A stretch of DNA of 64,000 nt from Nocardioides luteus. Its GTDB lineage: Bacteria; Actinomycetota; Actinomycetes; Propionibacteriales; Nocardioidaceae. How positions within the stretch are numbered: position 1 is the first letter of the stretch; each line of letters begins with the position of its first letter. Positions 1 to 8,016 of the stretch are shown here, piece after piece. The position numbers were made by a program, and so were the translations under genes. The notes below the pieces were generated by a model. That model was not told where the DNA came from. It did not search any database and saw only the letters and a program-made list of their open reading frames with translations. The stretch is from the NCBI RefSeq assembly GCF_015752315.1, contig NZ_JADOVJ010000001.1, positions 186,001 through 250,000 of the forward strand. The letters are read 5' to 3'.

Positions 1-522
1 CTGATCCGCTTCATGCCGAAGGTCGTCATCTGCGTCGTCCCCGGCTGGACCGCCGGCGGCGGCCACTCCCTCCACGTCGTCTGCGACCTCACCCTCGCCT
101 CGCTGGAGAACGCCCGCTTCAAGCAGACCGACGCCGACGTCGGCTCCTTCGACGGCGGCTACGGCTCGGCCTACCTCGCCCGCCAGGTCGGCCAGAAGTT
201 CGCCCGCGAGATCTTCTTCCTCGCCGAGGAGTACTCGGCCGAGGACGGCGTACGCATGGGCACCGTCAACCGCGCCGTCCCGCACGCCGAGCTCGAGGAC
301 GTCGCGCTCGAGTGGGGCCGCAAGATCAACGGCAAGTCGCCCACCGCCCAGCGGATGCTGAAGTACGCCTTCAACCTGCTCGACGACGGCCTCGTCGGCC
401 AGCAGATGTTCGCCGGCGAGACCACCCGCCTGGCGTACATGACCGACGAGGCCCAGGAGGGTCGCGACCAGTTCCTGGAGAAGCGCGAGCCCGACTGGTC
501 GCCCTATCCCTGGTACTACTGA
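1..522 (+). CDS. menB: 1,4-dihydroxy-2-naphthoyl-CoA synthase, C-terminal part (5' end outside window)
   Basis: Crotonase-fold enzyme of menaquinone synthesis that closes the second ring of o-succinylbenzoyl-CoA. The frame is open from base 1, so the N-terminus lies upstream. About 173 residues are visible. They include the oxyanion-hole segment PGWTAGGGHSLHVVCDL, the family stretch QTDADVGSFDGGYGSAYLAR, and the typical C-terminus with GRDQFLEKREPDWSPYPWYY. These three blocks separate MenB from ordinary enoyl-CoA hydratases. The next gene is convergent, so this gene ends its transcript here. Identification is secure; only the true start is unseen. Confidence 0.93.
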   Translation: MIRFMPKVVICVVPGWTAGGGHSLHVVCDLTLASLENARFKQTDADVGSFDGGYGSAYLARQVGQKFAREIFFLAEEYSAEDGVRMGTVNRAVPHAELEDVALEWGRKINGKSPTAQRMLKYAFNLLDDGLVGQQMFAGETTRLAYMTDEAQEGRDQFLEKREPDWSPYPWYY

Positions 523-602
523 TCTACGCAACCACGCGGCGCTAGCCGTCGGCCGGCCTCCGACGCGTCACCCGGCAGGGTCGACCAGCGGAGCCCCGCC
601 CA

Positions 603-1226
603 TCACCCGTCCGTGGCGTACCGCGCGAGCATCGTGCGCACCGCGTCCTCGACGACCTCGGTCGTACGTGCCTGGCTCACCGTCCATCCGGGGATGAGGA
701 GGCGGGGCCAGAAGAGATAGTTCGAGATCATCCCGAGGAGCTGGGTGGTGGCCAGGTCGAGATCGTCGACCGCTGCCGTGCCCGCCTCGCGCTCGGCGTC
801 GAGATAGCGGCGGACCGACGCGAAGTAGGGCATCTTGCCCTGGGCGAACTGGGCCTGCGCGAGCTCGGGGAACCGTGGGAGCTCGGCGATGACGATCCGG
901 AACAGATCGGTCATCTCGGGGCGGGTCAACAGTGCCGCGTAGCGGTGGCCGATGGTCGTGAGACCGGCCGCCAGGTCGCCGGCCGGCGGTACGTCGAGCT
1001 CGTCGTCGCTCGCCCAGGACTCGGTCACGATCGCGTCGAAGAGCGCTGCCTTGGTGGGGAACTGCTTGAACAGGGTGGCCTTGGAGACCCCGGCACTCTC
1101 GGCAACCCGCGCGAGGGAGGCGCGGTCATAGCCGAGCTCGAGGAACAGCGTCGTCGCCGCGCGCACGATCAACGCACGCTTCTCCTCGGCCACACGCTGG
1201 TGATACGTCGAGGGGGCGGACTCCAT
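603..1226 (-). CDS. TetR-family transcriptional regulator
   Basis: 207-residue one-component regulator. The N-terminal helix-turn-helix covers about residues 14-60, with the family signature ALIVRAATTLFLELGYDRAS followed by VAESAGVSKATLFKQFPTK. The C-terminal ligand domain is of unknown specificity. The gene is divergent from the SDR/DUF385 pair at 1337-2553. Two matching 20-bp palindromes lie in the 110-bp gap, the nearer one 16 bp from this start codon, so it probably represses both itself and the SDR operon. The ligand cannot be told from sequence. A substrate or product of the adjacent dehydrogenase is the natural guess. Confidence 0.9.
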   Translation of the reverse strand: MESAPSTYHQRVAEEKRALIVRAATTLFLELGYDRASLARVAESAGVSKATLFKQFPTKAALFDAIVTESWASDDELDVPPAGDLAAGLTTIGHRYAALLTRPEMTDLFRIVIAELPRFPELAQAQFAQGKMPYFASVRRYLDAEREAGTAAVDDLDLATTQLLGMISNYLFWPRLLIPGWTVSQARTTEVVEDAVRTMLARYATDG

Positions 1227-1242
1227 GGACCCATCATAGCGA

Positions 1243-1310
1243 GGTGAGTGGCTTGACTCACCATTGGTCGTCTGCCTACCCTCGTTGCGAGGTGAGTCAC
1301 TCGACTCACC
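1243..1310. promoter_or_regulatory. Paired palindromic operators for the divergent TetR regulator
   Basis: Two copies of GGTGAGTN6ACTCACC lie at 1243-1262 and 1291-1310, each with perfect 7-bp arms. They sit inside a longer direct repeat (GCGA before, ATTGG after) and are 48 bp apart. They fill the gap between the TetR gene and the SDR start at 1337. Assignment to this TetR rests on position and symmetry. Confidence 0.8.
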
Positions 1311-1336
1311 ATTGGACTCGTCTCGAGGAGAACCTC

Positions 1337-2116
1337 ATGACCACCTTCCACAACCAGACCGTCCTGGTCACCGGCGGCACGGGCGGGCAGGGTGCCAGCC
1401 ACGTGCGCGCCTTCCACGCCGCAGGTGCCAACGTGGTGATCGGCGACATCGACACCGAGCGCGGCGCCACTTTGGCTGCCGAGCTCGGTGAACGAGCCCG
1501 GTTCGTACGCCTCGACGTCACCGACGAGAGCTCCTGGGCGGCCGCGATCGCGGCGGCCGAGCAGACCTTCGGCCCGGTCGCGGTCCTCGTCAACAACGCC
1601 GGGGTGCAGAACCCGCCCGCCGTCATCGAGGACACGGACCTGCGCACCTGGGCCCGCATCCTCGACATCAACCTCACCGGAGCGTTCCTGGGTATCAAGG
1701 CGGCGGCACCGGCGCTGCGCCGTGCGGGCGGGGGCGCCATCGTGAACATCGCTTCCACGTCCGGCGTCGGCGGCACGGCCCACTACGCCCCCTATGTCGC
1801 CAGCAAGTGGGCCGTGCGAGGCCTGACCAGGACCGCCGCCCTCGAGCTGGGTCGCGACAACATCCGGGTCAACGCCATCCATCCCGGTGTGATCGCCACG
1901 CCCTTCATCACCGAGCCCGCGGCCGGCAGCGACGCCCCGATCTCCGACTTCTACTCGCCGGACCCGTTCGCAGTGCCACGGCTGGGGGAGCCGGCCGACG
2001 TCACTCGCCTGCTGCTCTTCCTCGCCTCGTCCGAGGCGTCCTTCATCACGGGGTCGGAGTACGTCGTCGACGGCGGACTCCTCCTCGGCCCGGCGCTGAA
2101 GCACGAGGCCGCATGA
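1337..2116 (+). CDS. SDR-family NAD(P)-dependent oxidoreductase
   Basis: 259-residue classical short-chain dehydrogenase. The Rossmann cofactor motif is TGGTGGQGASH near residues 12-20. An acidic residue follows beta-2 (GDIDTERG), which favours NAD(H). Then come NNAG, the catalytic Ser in ASTSG, and YxxxK in YAPYVASK. The start is the ATG at 1337, 6 nt after GAGGAG. The longer open frame would cross the operators and is unlikely. The stop overlaps the next start in ATGA, so translation is coupled. The substrate is unknown; the family covers steroid, sugar and acyl alcohols. Confidence 0.9.
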   Translation: MTTFHNQTVLVTGGTGGQGASHVRAFHAAGANVVIGDIDTERGATLAAELGERARFVRLDVTDESSWAAAIAAAEQTFGPVAVLVNNAGVQNPPAVIEDTDLRTWARILDINLTGAFLGIKAAAPALRRAGGGAIVNIASTSGVGGTAHYAPYVASKWAVRGLTRTAALELGRDNIRVNAIHPGVIATPFITEPAAGSDAPISDFYSPDPFAVPRLGEPADVTRLLLFLASSEASFITGSEYVVDGGLLLGPALKHEAA

Positions 2117-2553
2117 GCGTCGACGATCTCTCGTTCCTGCCCGATCCGGTACGTCGCGCCATCGAGATCACTCCGGCGGCCGGGACCAGGGAGCGCATCG
2201 TCGACATCACCACCACCGGACGACGGACGGGGCTGCCCAGGCGGATCGAGATCTTCTTCTACCGTGCCGGCGGCCGCACCTACCTCTGCAGCGGTGCCGG
2301 CGGAGGAGCCACCGGCTGGTATGCCAACCTGCTCGCCGACCCCGCCTTCACCTTCCATCTCAAGCACGGCCTCCGGGTCGACCTGCCCGCGCGGGCCACG
2401 CCCGTCACCGACCCGGCCGAGCGCCACGCCGTCCTCGCAGCGGTGGTCGACGACCTCAACCAACCGCACGACCCGGGCACGATTCGCCCGACCCGGCTCG
2501 CCGACTGGCTCGACAGCCGGCTCATGCACATCGAGTTCGACGCCCCTGCTTGA
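2113..2553 (+). CDS. DUF385 / deazaflavin-dependent nitroreductase-family protein
   Basis: 146-residue small split-barrel protein. The segment IVDITTTGRRTGLPRRIEIFF followed by GGATGWYANLLADP matches the F420-binding DUF385 (Ddn-like) family, in which TGRRSG and NL..nP are recurrent motifs. Such proteins bind coenzyme F420 or related cofactors in actinobacteria; the reaction here is unknown. It overlaps the SDR stop by 4 nt, so the two are co-translated and share TetR control. It ends 24 nt before a convergent MarR gene. Confidence 0.82.
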   Translation: MSVDDLSFLPDPVRRAIEITPAAGTRERIVDITTTGRRTGLPRRIEIFFYRAGGRTYLCSGAGGGATGWYANLLADPAFTFHLKHGLRVDLPARATPVTDPAERHAVLAAVVDDLNQPHDPGTIRPTRLADWLDSRLMHIEFDAPA

Positions 2554-2577
2554 TGCCGGGGCGGGGCGCTGGAGGAA

Positions 2578-3099
2578 TCAGTCGGAGCGCTTGGGCGGTG
2601 ATGGCGGCGCCCAGCCGTCCTCGTCACGGATGGCGCGCATGATCCGGTGGCTGATCTCGCGCAGCTGCCGGGCCTGGGGCTTCGTCAGGCGGTCGAGGAC
2701 GAGCCGGTGGACGACCTGCACATGACCGGGGGTCGCCTGCAGGACCTTCTCGTGCCCGGGTTCGGTGAGGATGGCCAGCGTGTAGCGCCCGTCGGCGGGG
2801 TCGGGGGTGCGGCGCAACCATCCCCTGGACTCCATCCGCACCGCCGCGCGTGAGAGCCGTGAGAGCGTGCTGTTCGCGTAGCCGGCCAGCACGCTCATCC
2901 GGAGCGTGCGTTCGGGTGCCTTGGCCAGGGCGTACAGGACGCCGTACTCGAAGTGGGTCAGCTGGGCGTCCCGCTGGAGCTGGCCGTCGAGGGCCGGCGG
3001 CAGCCACTCCAGCACCGTCGCCAGGGCGGCCCATGTCTCGAGGTCGTCGCCGGTGAGCTCCGGGTGGGTGGCGGTGGTGGGTCTGCTGGCGTCGGGCAT
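2578..3099 (-). CDS. MarR-family transcriptional regulator
   Basis: 173-residue winged-helix regulator. The DNA-binding core runs from LTHFEYGVLYALAKAPERTL through YANSTLSRLSRAAVRMESRGWLRR to the wing DPADGRYTLAILTEPG. The ATG at 3099 is preferred, because the longer frame would translate the operator region and adds non-MarR sequence. The gene is divergent from the SDR at 3230. The 130-bp gap holds two related inverted repeats, which suggests autoregulation and control of that single enzyme gene. Confidence 0.9.
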   Translation of the reverse strand: MPDASRPTTATHPELTGDDLETWAALATVLEWLPPALDGQLQRDAQLTHFEYGVLYALAKAPERTLRMSVLAGYANSTLSRLSRAAVRMESRGWLRRTPDPADGRYTLAILTEPGHEKVLQATPGHVQVVHRLVLDRLTKPQARQLREISHRIMRAIRDEDGWAPPSPPKRSD

Positions 3100-3141
3100 G
3101 CCCGCAGCGTACGCGAACCGGGTGCCTCCGCGCTGCGTTGT

Positions 3142-3192
3142 TGACTTGCTCGGGAAAGTCATCCGACCTACCTTTGACTTGCTTGAGCAAGT
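3142..3192. promoter_or_regulatory. Two related inverted repeats, likely MarR operators
   Basis: ACTTGCTTGAGCAAGT at 3177-3192 is a palindrome with 6-bp arms. An imperfect copy, TGACTT...AAGTCA, spans 3142-3161 and shares TTGACTTGCT with the first. Their centres are about 33 bp apart, in the gap between the MarR gene and the SDR gene. Confidence 0.72.
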
Positions 3193-3229
3193 GAACTGAA
3201 TGCCGGAAGCGGCAATGGAGGTAGGAATC

Positions 3230-4021
3230 ATGGACCTGGGTCTGGCCGGCAAGAGGGCCTTCGTGAGCGGGTCGACGCAAGGCATCGGCTATGCGATCGC
3301 GCGAGAGCTGGCCGAGGAGGGGGCGGCTGTCGTCGTCAACGGGCGCACCGCGAAGCGCGTCGACGCGGCGGTCGAGCGGCTGCGGGGCGACGTACCGTCG
3401 GCGGACGTCAGTGGGATCCCGGCCGACTTCGCGGACCCCGGTGAGGTGCGCGCGCTCGTGGAGTCGCTCGGCCGGGTCGACATCCTGGTGAACAACGTCG
3501 GCGTCTTCGAGGTCAGTGCCTTCCAGGAGATCTCCGACGAGGACTGGCAGCGTTACCTCGATGTCAACCTGATGAGCGGTGTCCGCCTCTCGCGGCACGC
3601 GCTGCCCGCGATGCTGGCCGGCGGATGGGGCCGGATCATCTTCGTCAGCAGCGAGTCCGGCGTGAACGTCCCGGCCGACATGACCCACTACGGGGTGACC
3701 AAGGCCGGCATGCTCGCCCTGGGCAACGGTCTGGCCAAGCTCACCCGCGGGACCGGCGTCACCGTGAACACGATCCTGGGTGGGCCGACGTACTCCGACG
3801 GCGTCGCCGAGGCAGTCGCGCAGATCTCCCGTGCGCAGGGGATGCCCGCCGACCAGCTGAAGAGTGCCATCGCGGCGGGCAACACGACCTCGTTGCTGGA
3901 GCGCTTCATCGAGCCCGACGAGATCGCCCACCTCGCCACCTACCTGGCCAGCCCGCTCTCCTCGGCCACCAACGGTGCCGCTCTACGTGCCGATGGAGGA
4001 GTCCTGACCGGCATGCTCTGA
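3230..4021 (+). CDS. SDR-family oxidoreductase
   Basis: 263-residue short-chain dehydrogenase. It has SGSTQGIGYAIAREL (cofactor loop), an NGRTAKR segment after beta-2 whose Arg favours NADP(H), NNVG in place of NNAG, Ser in VSSESG, and YGVTK as the catalytic Tyr/Lys pair. The ATG at 3230 is chosen because GGAGGTAGGA lies 3-12 nt upstream; an in-frame ATG at 3200 has no ribosome site. It is a single-gene unit under the divergent MarR. The substrate is unknown. Confidence 0.9.
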   Translation: MDLGLAGKRAFVSGSTQGIGYAIARELAEEGAAVVVNGRTAKRVDAAVERLRGDVPSADVSGIPADFADPGEVRALVESLGRVDILVNNVGVFEVSAFQEISDEDWQRYLDVNLMSGVRLSRHALPAMLAGGWGRIIFVSSESGVNVPADMTHYGVTKAGMLALGNGLAKLTRGTGVTVNTILGGPTYSDGVAEAVAQISRAQGMPADQLKSAIAAGNTTSLLERFIEPDEIAHLATYLASPLSSATNGAALRADGGVLTGML

Positions 4022-4041
4022 AGCCGGTCCGACACCTGGTC

Positions 4042-4767
4042 TCAGCGGGGCAGCGCGGCGAGATCGCTCAGCTCACGTTGATAGGCGCTGTAGGTCTCGC
4101 GTAGGGCTGCCGCCGGCCAGTCCGCCGGGCGGAGCTCGACGGGGAGGAGCGGGTCTTCGCTGAGGTGGCGGACGATCGCGGCGGCCGTGGCGAGACGCAG
4201 CGCGGGCTGGGGTGTGGCTGCCAGGAGCTCGAGCAGACGCTCGCCTTCGCGTGCCCAGCCGCCGAGATCCCACAACGAGGCGGCGAGCTCGACCGGATCC
4301 TGCTCCGGTGTCGCTGTGAAGTCACGCAGCACCGGGTCGGAGAAGCGCGGACGCTGAAGGTTGGCCGGCCGGGTCCAGACCCCCTCGCGCAGCTCGGCGA
4401 GCCGGTGCGCCTTGAGAGCGTCGCGCAGTACGGCGCGCTCGGGGCCGGGGCGGCCGGCGGCGACGACGACGGCCATCTCCCAGGAGCCGTCCCACGGCTT
4501 GTCCGCCGTGTGCACCGCTTCGTCCTGATGGGCCTGGCGCTGGACGAGCCGCTCGCCGAGCCGGTAGCCGGCCCCCGTCCTGCGCAGGTCGCCGTCGCTG
4601 ACGGCGCGGGCGGCCGCGACCCGCACCGTCGCTGGTGCGATGCCGAAGAACTGCCCCGCGCGGGCGAGGTCGGCGGGAGTCAGCGGGTTCGGGTGCGCGC
4701 CGAGCATCAGGCTCAGGATGGTGGAGCGGGCGGAGAGCGGAGCCAGTTCATCGCGCACGGTAGCCAC
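4042..4767 (-). CDS. PaaX-family transcriptional regulator
   Basis: 241-residue repressor. The N-terminal winged helix includes ARSTILSLMLGAHPNPLTPADLA and GIAPATVRVAAARAVSDGDL. The central region has DGSWEMAVV, and the C-terminal domain has LWDLGGWAREGERLLE. This order is typical of PaaX, which senses phenylacetyl-CoA in known cases; related members sense other acyl-CoAs. The gene is divergent from the acyl-CoA dehydrogenase/crotonase pair. That context suggests an acyl-CoA ligand, though not necessarily phenylacetyl-CoA, since no paa genes are present. Confidence 0.85.
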   Translation of the reverse strand: MATVRDELAPLSARSTILSLMLGAHPNPLTPADLARAGQFFGIAPATVRVAAARAVSDGDLRRTGAGYRLGERLVQRQAHQDEAVHTADKPWDGSWEMAVVVAAGRPGPERAVLRDALKAHRLAELREGVWTRPANLQRPRFSDPVLRDFTATPEQDPVELAASLWDLGGWAREGERLLELLAATPQPALRLATAAAIVRHLSEDPLLPVELRPADWPAAALRETYSAYQRELSDLAALPR

Positions 4768-4781
4768 CCGGGCATCCTCTC

Positions 4782-4823
4782 ATGCAACATTCATGGACAC
4801 GGTTGTTGCGAATTATGTAACAT
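4782..4823. promoter_or_regulatory. Direct repeats ATGYAACAT in the PaaX / dehydrogenase gap
   Basis: ATGCAACAT at 4782-4790 and ATGTAACAT at 4815-4823 are 33 bp apart, about three helical turns. An inverted GCAACA...TGTTGC pair also spans 4785-4809. The gap between the two start codons is only 63 bp, so a bound repressor would cover both promoters. Confidence 0.55.
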
Positions 4824-4830
4824 CCTGATC

Positions 4831-6474
4831 ATGACCAGCACGCACGAGGCCCACTCCACCCACGTGGTCACCAACCAGGTCCCGCCGTTGGCGGGGCACA
4901 ACACGGCCGGTGACCCGGTCCTGCGCGAAGGCCTCGAGCGCGAGGGCGCCGCCTGGGCGCTCCCGGAGATCGACGAGCTCGGCCGTCTCGCCGGCAGCGC
5001 CGAGGCGCAGGAGTGGGGCCGGCTGGCGGAGCGGGTGCCGCCGCGTCTGCACACCCATGACCGCTACGGGCACCGGGTCGACGAGGTCGAGTACGTCCCG
5101 GCGTACCACCAGCTCATGCGGACCGCGGTCGAGCACGGTCTGCACGCGGCGCCCTGGGCCGACGACCGCCCCGGCGCCCACGTCGCGCGGGCCGCGAAGT
5201 TCTACACCTGGAACGTCGACGCCGGTCACGGCTGCCCGATCTCGATGACCTACGCCGTGGTCCCGGCGCTGCGGGCGAACCCGGAGCTGGCGACGAGGTT
5301 CGAGCCGCTGCTGACCAACCGGGAGTACGACTTCGGCCTGCGTGACCCCGAGACCAAGCGCGGTCTCATCGCCGGGATGTCGATGACGGAGAAGCAGGGC
5401 GGCTCCGACGTACGCGCGAACACGACGACCGCGACCGCGCAGTCGGACGGGACGTACGTCCTGCGCGGTCACAAGTGGTTCACCAGCGCTCCGATGAGCG
5501 ACCTGTTCCTCACCCTGGCCCAGACCGAGGCCGGCGTCTCCTGCTTCCTCGTCCCGCGCGTCCTGCCCGGCGGCGAGCGCAACGCGATGCGGTTCATGCG
5601 GCTCAAGGACAAGCTCGGCAACAAGTCCAACGCCTCCTCCGAGATCGAGTACGACGCCGCGACCGGCTGGCTCGTCGGCGAGGAGGGTCGCGGGGTGCGC
5701 ACGATCGTCGAGATGGTCAACATGACCCGCCTCGACTGCGTGATCGGCTCCTCGGCCGGCATGCGCACCGCGCTGACCATGGCGGCGCACCACGCCAGCC
5801 ACCGCTCGGCGTTCGGCAAGCTGCTGATCGACCAGCCGGCGATGCGCAACGTGCTGGCCGACCTGCAGGTCGAGTCCGAGGCGGCGACGACCGCGATGCT
5901 GCGGCTGGCAGGTGCCAACGACCGGGCGATCCGCGGGGACGAGGGGGAGGCCGCGTTGCGCCGGATCGCCCTCGCCGTCACCAAGTACTACGTCTGCAAG
6001 CGGGCGCCCTTCATGGTCAACGAGGCCCTGGAGTGCCTGGGCGGCAACGGCTACATCGAGGACTTCGACGTGGCGCGCATCTACCGCGAGATGCCGCTGC
6101 TCTCGATCTGGGAGGGGTCGGGCAACGTGGCCGCGCTCGACGCCCTGCGAGCGCTCGCGAAGGAGCCGCACACCCTGGACGCGTTCCTCGCGGAGGCCGA
6201 GCTCGCCGCCGGTGCCGACGCCCGCTACGACGCCGCGCTGGACCGGCTGAAGAAGGAGTTCACCTCTTTCGACGACCTCGAGCTCCGGGCCCGGCGGATC
6301 GTGGAGCAGCTGGCTCTGGTCTTCCAGGGCTCGCAGCTCCTGCGGCACGCACCGGCAGCCGTCGCCGACGCGTTCTGCTCCTCGCGTCTCGGCCGGGACT
6401 GGGGCGGCGCGTTCGGCACGCTGTCGCCACGTGGCGACCTCGACGCGATCCTCGAGCGGGCGCTCCCGGCATGA
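4831..6474 (+). CDS. AidB-like acyl-CoA dehydrogenase
   Basis: 547-residue FAD-dependent dehydrogenase of the long AidB/isovaleryl-CoA dehydrogenase-like branch; typical AidB is about 540 residues, against about 380 for ordinary members. MSMTEKQGGSDVRANTTTA near residue 188 and the C-terminal stretch ECLGGNGYIEDFDVARIYREMPLLSIWEGSGNV are close to AidB. An extra C-terminal helical domain follows. The ATG at 4831 is used because upstream frame sequence would be antisense to the PaaX gene. It overlaps the crotonase in ATGA. With the crotonase and PaaX it probably handles one acyl-CoA substrate. A DNA-protection role, as proposed for E. coli AidB, is not indicated by context. Confidence 0.88.
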   Translation: MTSTHEAHSTHVVTNQVPPLAGHNTAGDPVLREGLEREGAAWALPEIDELGRLAGSAEAQEWGRLAERVPPRLHTHDRYGHRVDEVEYVPAYHQLMRTAVEHGLHAAPWADDRPGAHVARAAKFYTWNVDAGHGCPISMTYAVVPALRANPELATRFEPLLTNREYDFGLRDPETKRGLIAGMSMTEKQGGSDVRANTTTATAQSDGTYVLRGHKWFTSAPMSDLFLTLAQTEAGVSCFLVPRVLPGGERNAMRFMRLKDKLGNKSNASSEIEYDAATGWLVGEEGRGVRTIVEMVNMTRLDCVIGSSAGMRTALTMAAHHASHRSAFGKLLIDQPAMRNVLADLQVESEAATTAMLRLAGANDRAIRGDEGEAALRRIALAVTKYYVCKRAPFMVNEALECLGGNGYIEDFDVARIYREMPLLSIWEGSGNVAALDALRALAKEPHTLDAFLAEAELAAGADARYDAALDRLKKEFTSFDDLELRARRIVEQLALVFQGSQLLRHAPAAVADAFCSSRLGRDWGGAFGTLSPRGDLDAILERALPA

Positions 6475-7238
6475 CGGTCGAGGTCACCAAGGACGGTCCG
6501 GTCACGACGATCGCGATCAACCGCCCCGACGTACGCAACGCCGTCGATCGAGCGACGGCGGAAGCCCTGGTCGCCGCGTTCGAGGAGTTCGACGCCGATC
6601 CCGAGGCCGCCGTCGCGGTGCTGCACGGCGAGGGCGGAACCTTCTGCGCCGGCGCCGACCTGAAGGCGGTCGCGGGCGGCGACCCCAACCGGTTCGAGCC
6701 CGACGGGCACGGCCCGATGGGTCCGACCCGGATGCGCCTGGGCAAGCCCGTCATCGCCGCCGTCGCCGGCCATGCCGTCGCCGGCGGCCTGGAGCTGGCG
6801 ATCTGGGCCGACCTGCGAGTGGTGGAGGAGGACGCCGTCTTCGGTGTCTTCTGCCGGCGCTGGGGCGTACCCCTCATCGACGGCGGCACCGTCCGGCTGC
6901 CACGGCTGATCGGCACCAGCAACGCCATGGACCTGATCCTCACCGGCCGCCCCGTCGGCGCCGGGGAGGCGCTACGGATGGGGCTGGCGAACCGCGTCGT
7001 GCCACCCGGTCAGGCGCTCGCGGCGGCGCAGGACCTGGCCCGTCAGCTCGCCGCCTTCCCGCAGACCTGCATGCGGCACGACCGGCTCTCCGTGCTGGAG
7101 CAGGAGGGGCTCGGCGAGCAGGACGCCCTGGCCGCGGAGTATCGCCACGGCGTCGTCTCGGTCACCACCGACACCGTTGCCGGCGCAACCCGGTTCGCAG
7201 GCGGAGCCGGGCGTCACGGTTCCTTCGGCACCGACTGA
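6471..7238 (+). CDS. Enoyl-CoA hydratase/isomerase family protein (one catalytic Glu missing)
   Basis: 255-residue crotonase-fold protein. The CoA/oxyanion segment GTFCAGADLKAV and the second half AGHAVAGGLELAIWADLR are present. The Glu equivalent to rat hydratase Glu144 is kept (GGLEL). The residue 20 positions later, where Glu164 should be, is Cys in FGVFCRRW. It may therefore act as an isomerase, hydrolase or one-glutamate hydratase. It is co-translated with the dehydrogenase (ATGA). Its 3' end overlaps the convergent TetR gene by 25 bp. Confidence 0.86.
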   Translation: MTVEVTKDGPVTTIAINRPDVRNAVDRATAEALVAAFEEFDADPEAAVAVLHGEGGTFCAGADLKAVAGGDPNRFEPDGHGPMGPTRMRLGKPVIAAVAGHAVAGGLELAIWADLRVVEEDAVFGVFCRRWGVPLIDGGTVRLPRLIGTSNAMDLILTGRPVGAGEALRMGLANRVVPPGQALAAAQDLARQLAAFPQTCMRHDRLSVLEQEGLGEQDALAAEYRHGVVSVTTDTVAGATRFAGGAGRHGSFGTD

Positions 7239-7915
7239 GTGACGTACTGGCCCATCAGCACCTGGATCAGCCGACGACCGACGGACATGGCGTGGGTGCG
7301 GTCGGAGCCGGCGAGTCCGAGGAGCGGGTCCAGGCCGCGTACGTGGGGGCCGAGGGCGATGTGCGGAAGCAGCATGATGATGGCGGCGACGAGCGCGTCG
7401 CGGTCGGTGTCCTCGCGAAGAGCGCCGATGGCGATGCCGAGATCGATCATGCCGCCGATGACCTCGAGGTAGTCGACGTAGACGGCCTCGCGGACGGCGG
7501 CGAGTGCGCTCGGGTTGTGCTCGAGGTTGGCCGAGACCAGCATCTGCCGGTGGCGTGGCTGGTCGTAGAAGTAGTCGATCCAGGCATCCATGAGCAGGTT
7601 GACCGAGCCGATGTAGTCGGTCATCCACGGGAGGTCGACGCTCGCCGCCTCCATCGCCACCCGGATGTCGTGGCTGGCTCGGGCGATCAGATGGACGAAG
7701 AGATCGGACTTGTCGGGGAAGTACTGGAACAGGCTGCCCTTCGAGATCCCGGCCTCACGACAGATGGTGTTGAGGCTGGCCGCGTTGTAGCCCCGGACCC
7801 CGAACTCCTCCTCGGCCGCGCGGCGCACGGCATCGCGTTTGGCCTCCGGGAGGCGCTCCCAGGTCGGCGTAGGCACTGGCGCCACCCGCCCCCTCTCATG
7901 GCTGGACGCTCGCAT
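7214..7915 (-). CDS. TetR-family transcriptional regulator
   Basis: 233-residue regulator. The N-terminal HTH is REAEEEFGVRGYNAASLNTI-like: RRAAEEEFGVRGYNAASL, then REAGISKGSLFQYFPDKSDL. The C-terminal part is all-helical. The ATG at 7915 is chosen; the frame opens at 7999, but that extension would run through a 28-bp operator. The 3' end overlaps the preceding crotonase. It is divergent from the small gene at 8017, its likely target besides itself. Confidence 0.88.
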   Translation of the reverse strand: MRASSHERGRVAPVPTPTWERLPEAKRDAVRRAAEEEFGVRGYNAASLNTICREAGISKGSLFQYFPDKSDLFVHLIARASHDIRVAMEAASVDLPWMTDYIGSVNLLMDAWIDYFYDQPRHRQMLVSANLEHNPSALAAVREAVYVDYLEVIGGMIDLGIAIGALREDTDRDALVAAIIMLLPHIALGPHVRGLDPLLGLAGSDRTHAMSVGRRLIQVLMGQYVTQSVPKEP

Positions 7916-7970
7916 CGTAGCGTGCTCCGCTCGGGTCCCTTGACCGTGCTGCGGCGGCGCCCCTAGTCTG

Positions 7971-7998
7971 TGACCGCTGGTCATATGACCACTGGTCA
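7971..7998. promoter_or_regulatory. Nested palindromic TetR operator
   Basis: Two GACCN3GGTC palindromes (7972-7982 and 7987-7997) flank a central ATAT. The whole 28-bp block is itself a near-perfect inverted repeat centred on the ATAT. It lies 56 bp from the TetR start and 19 bp before the start at 8017. Confidence 0.82.
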
Positions 7999-8016
7999 CG
8001 TTCGGGCGGAGGCGCG

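Noticed and set aside
4831..6474. DNA-repair (adaptive response) role for the AidB-like protein
   Set aside because: No ada or alk genes are nearby; the crotonase and PaaX context supports acyl-CoA metabolism.
7916..7999. N-terminal extension of the TetR protein to 7999
   Set aside because: It would translate the 28-bp operator into MTSGHMTSGH, a sequence explained by the palindrome rather than by protein function.
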